Below, piece by piece: positions 5,589-5,609 of a stretch of DNA of 5,609 nucleotides (position 1 is the stretch's first letter; every line of letters begins with the position of its first letter). Both the position numbers and the translations under genes were made by a program. The notes beneath the pieces are model-generated. The model searched no databases. It had not been told where the DNA came from and saw only the letters and a list, made by a program, of their open reading frames with translations. The stretch lies in NCBI GenBank assembly GCA_020847355.1, contig JADLCG010000188.1, forward strand, positions 1 through 5,609, read 5' to 3'. This stretch comes from Anaerolineales bacterium. Its GTDB lineage: Bacteria > Chloroflexota > Anaerolineae > Anaerolineales > Villigracilaceae.

Positions 5589-5609
5589 TATTGAACCAAT
5601 TTTTATAAC

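Overview
The window is bacterial chromosome carrying two amino-acid biosynthesis clusters that point toward each other. On the + strand (1-1699) lie the 3' end of a LysJ/ArgD-type aminotransferase and a complete LysK-type M20 hydrolase. This pair is typical of the LysW (alpha-aminoadipate) lysine pathway known from Thermus/Deinococcus, Chloroflexota and archaea. On the - strand (5582 down to 1688) lies a methionine cluster read as promoter, SAM-I riboswitch, terminator, metY paralog 2, metA, metY paralog 1. The lysine pathway, the SAM-I leader, the mid-range base composition and the palindromic intergenic repeats together suggest a member of Chloroflexota, probably Anaerolineae. That assignment is an inference, because no marker gene is present.

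Layout: 1-518 lysJ (N-terminus outside the window). 519-655 is a repeat-rich spacer with a 7-bp tandem repeat and a large imperfect hairpin. 656-1699 is lysK, with a perfect 12-bp inverted repeat inside the reading frame. lysK and the last met gene converge and overlap by 12 bp (1688-1699). 1688-2974 (-) is metY paralog 1, 2981-3916 (-) is metA, and 3917-3995 is a spacer holding a perfect 15-bp hairpin. 3996-5288 (-) is metY paralog 2, and 5289-5609 is its regulatory leader and promoter.

How the genes work together: MetA acylates homoserine; Glu111 predicts acetyl-CoA as donor. MetY condenses O-acetylhomoserine with sulfide to homocysteine, the methionine precursor. The end product's derivative SAM would be sensed by the leader aptamer (5413-5533) and shut the operon off through an intrinsic terminator (5361-5395). 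LysJ and LysK perform the last two lysine steps on a substrate tethered to the carrier protein LysW, which should be encoded outside the window.

The most interesting points are: the two close MetY paralogs flanking metA in one riboswitch-controlled unit; a leader whose segments could form a five-part relay coupling termination to Shine-Dalgarno masking; and three different palindromic elements, one of them embedded in the lysK coding sequence. No wholly new system is evident; most of the window is recognisable biosynthesis.
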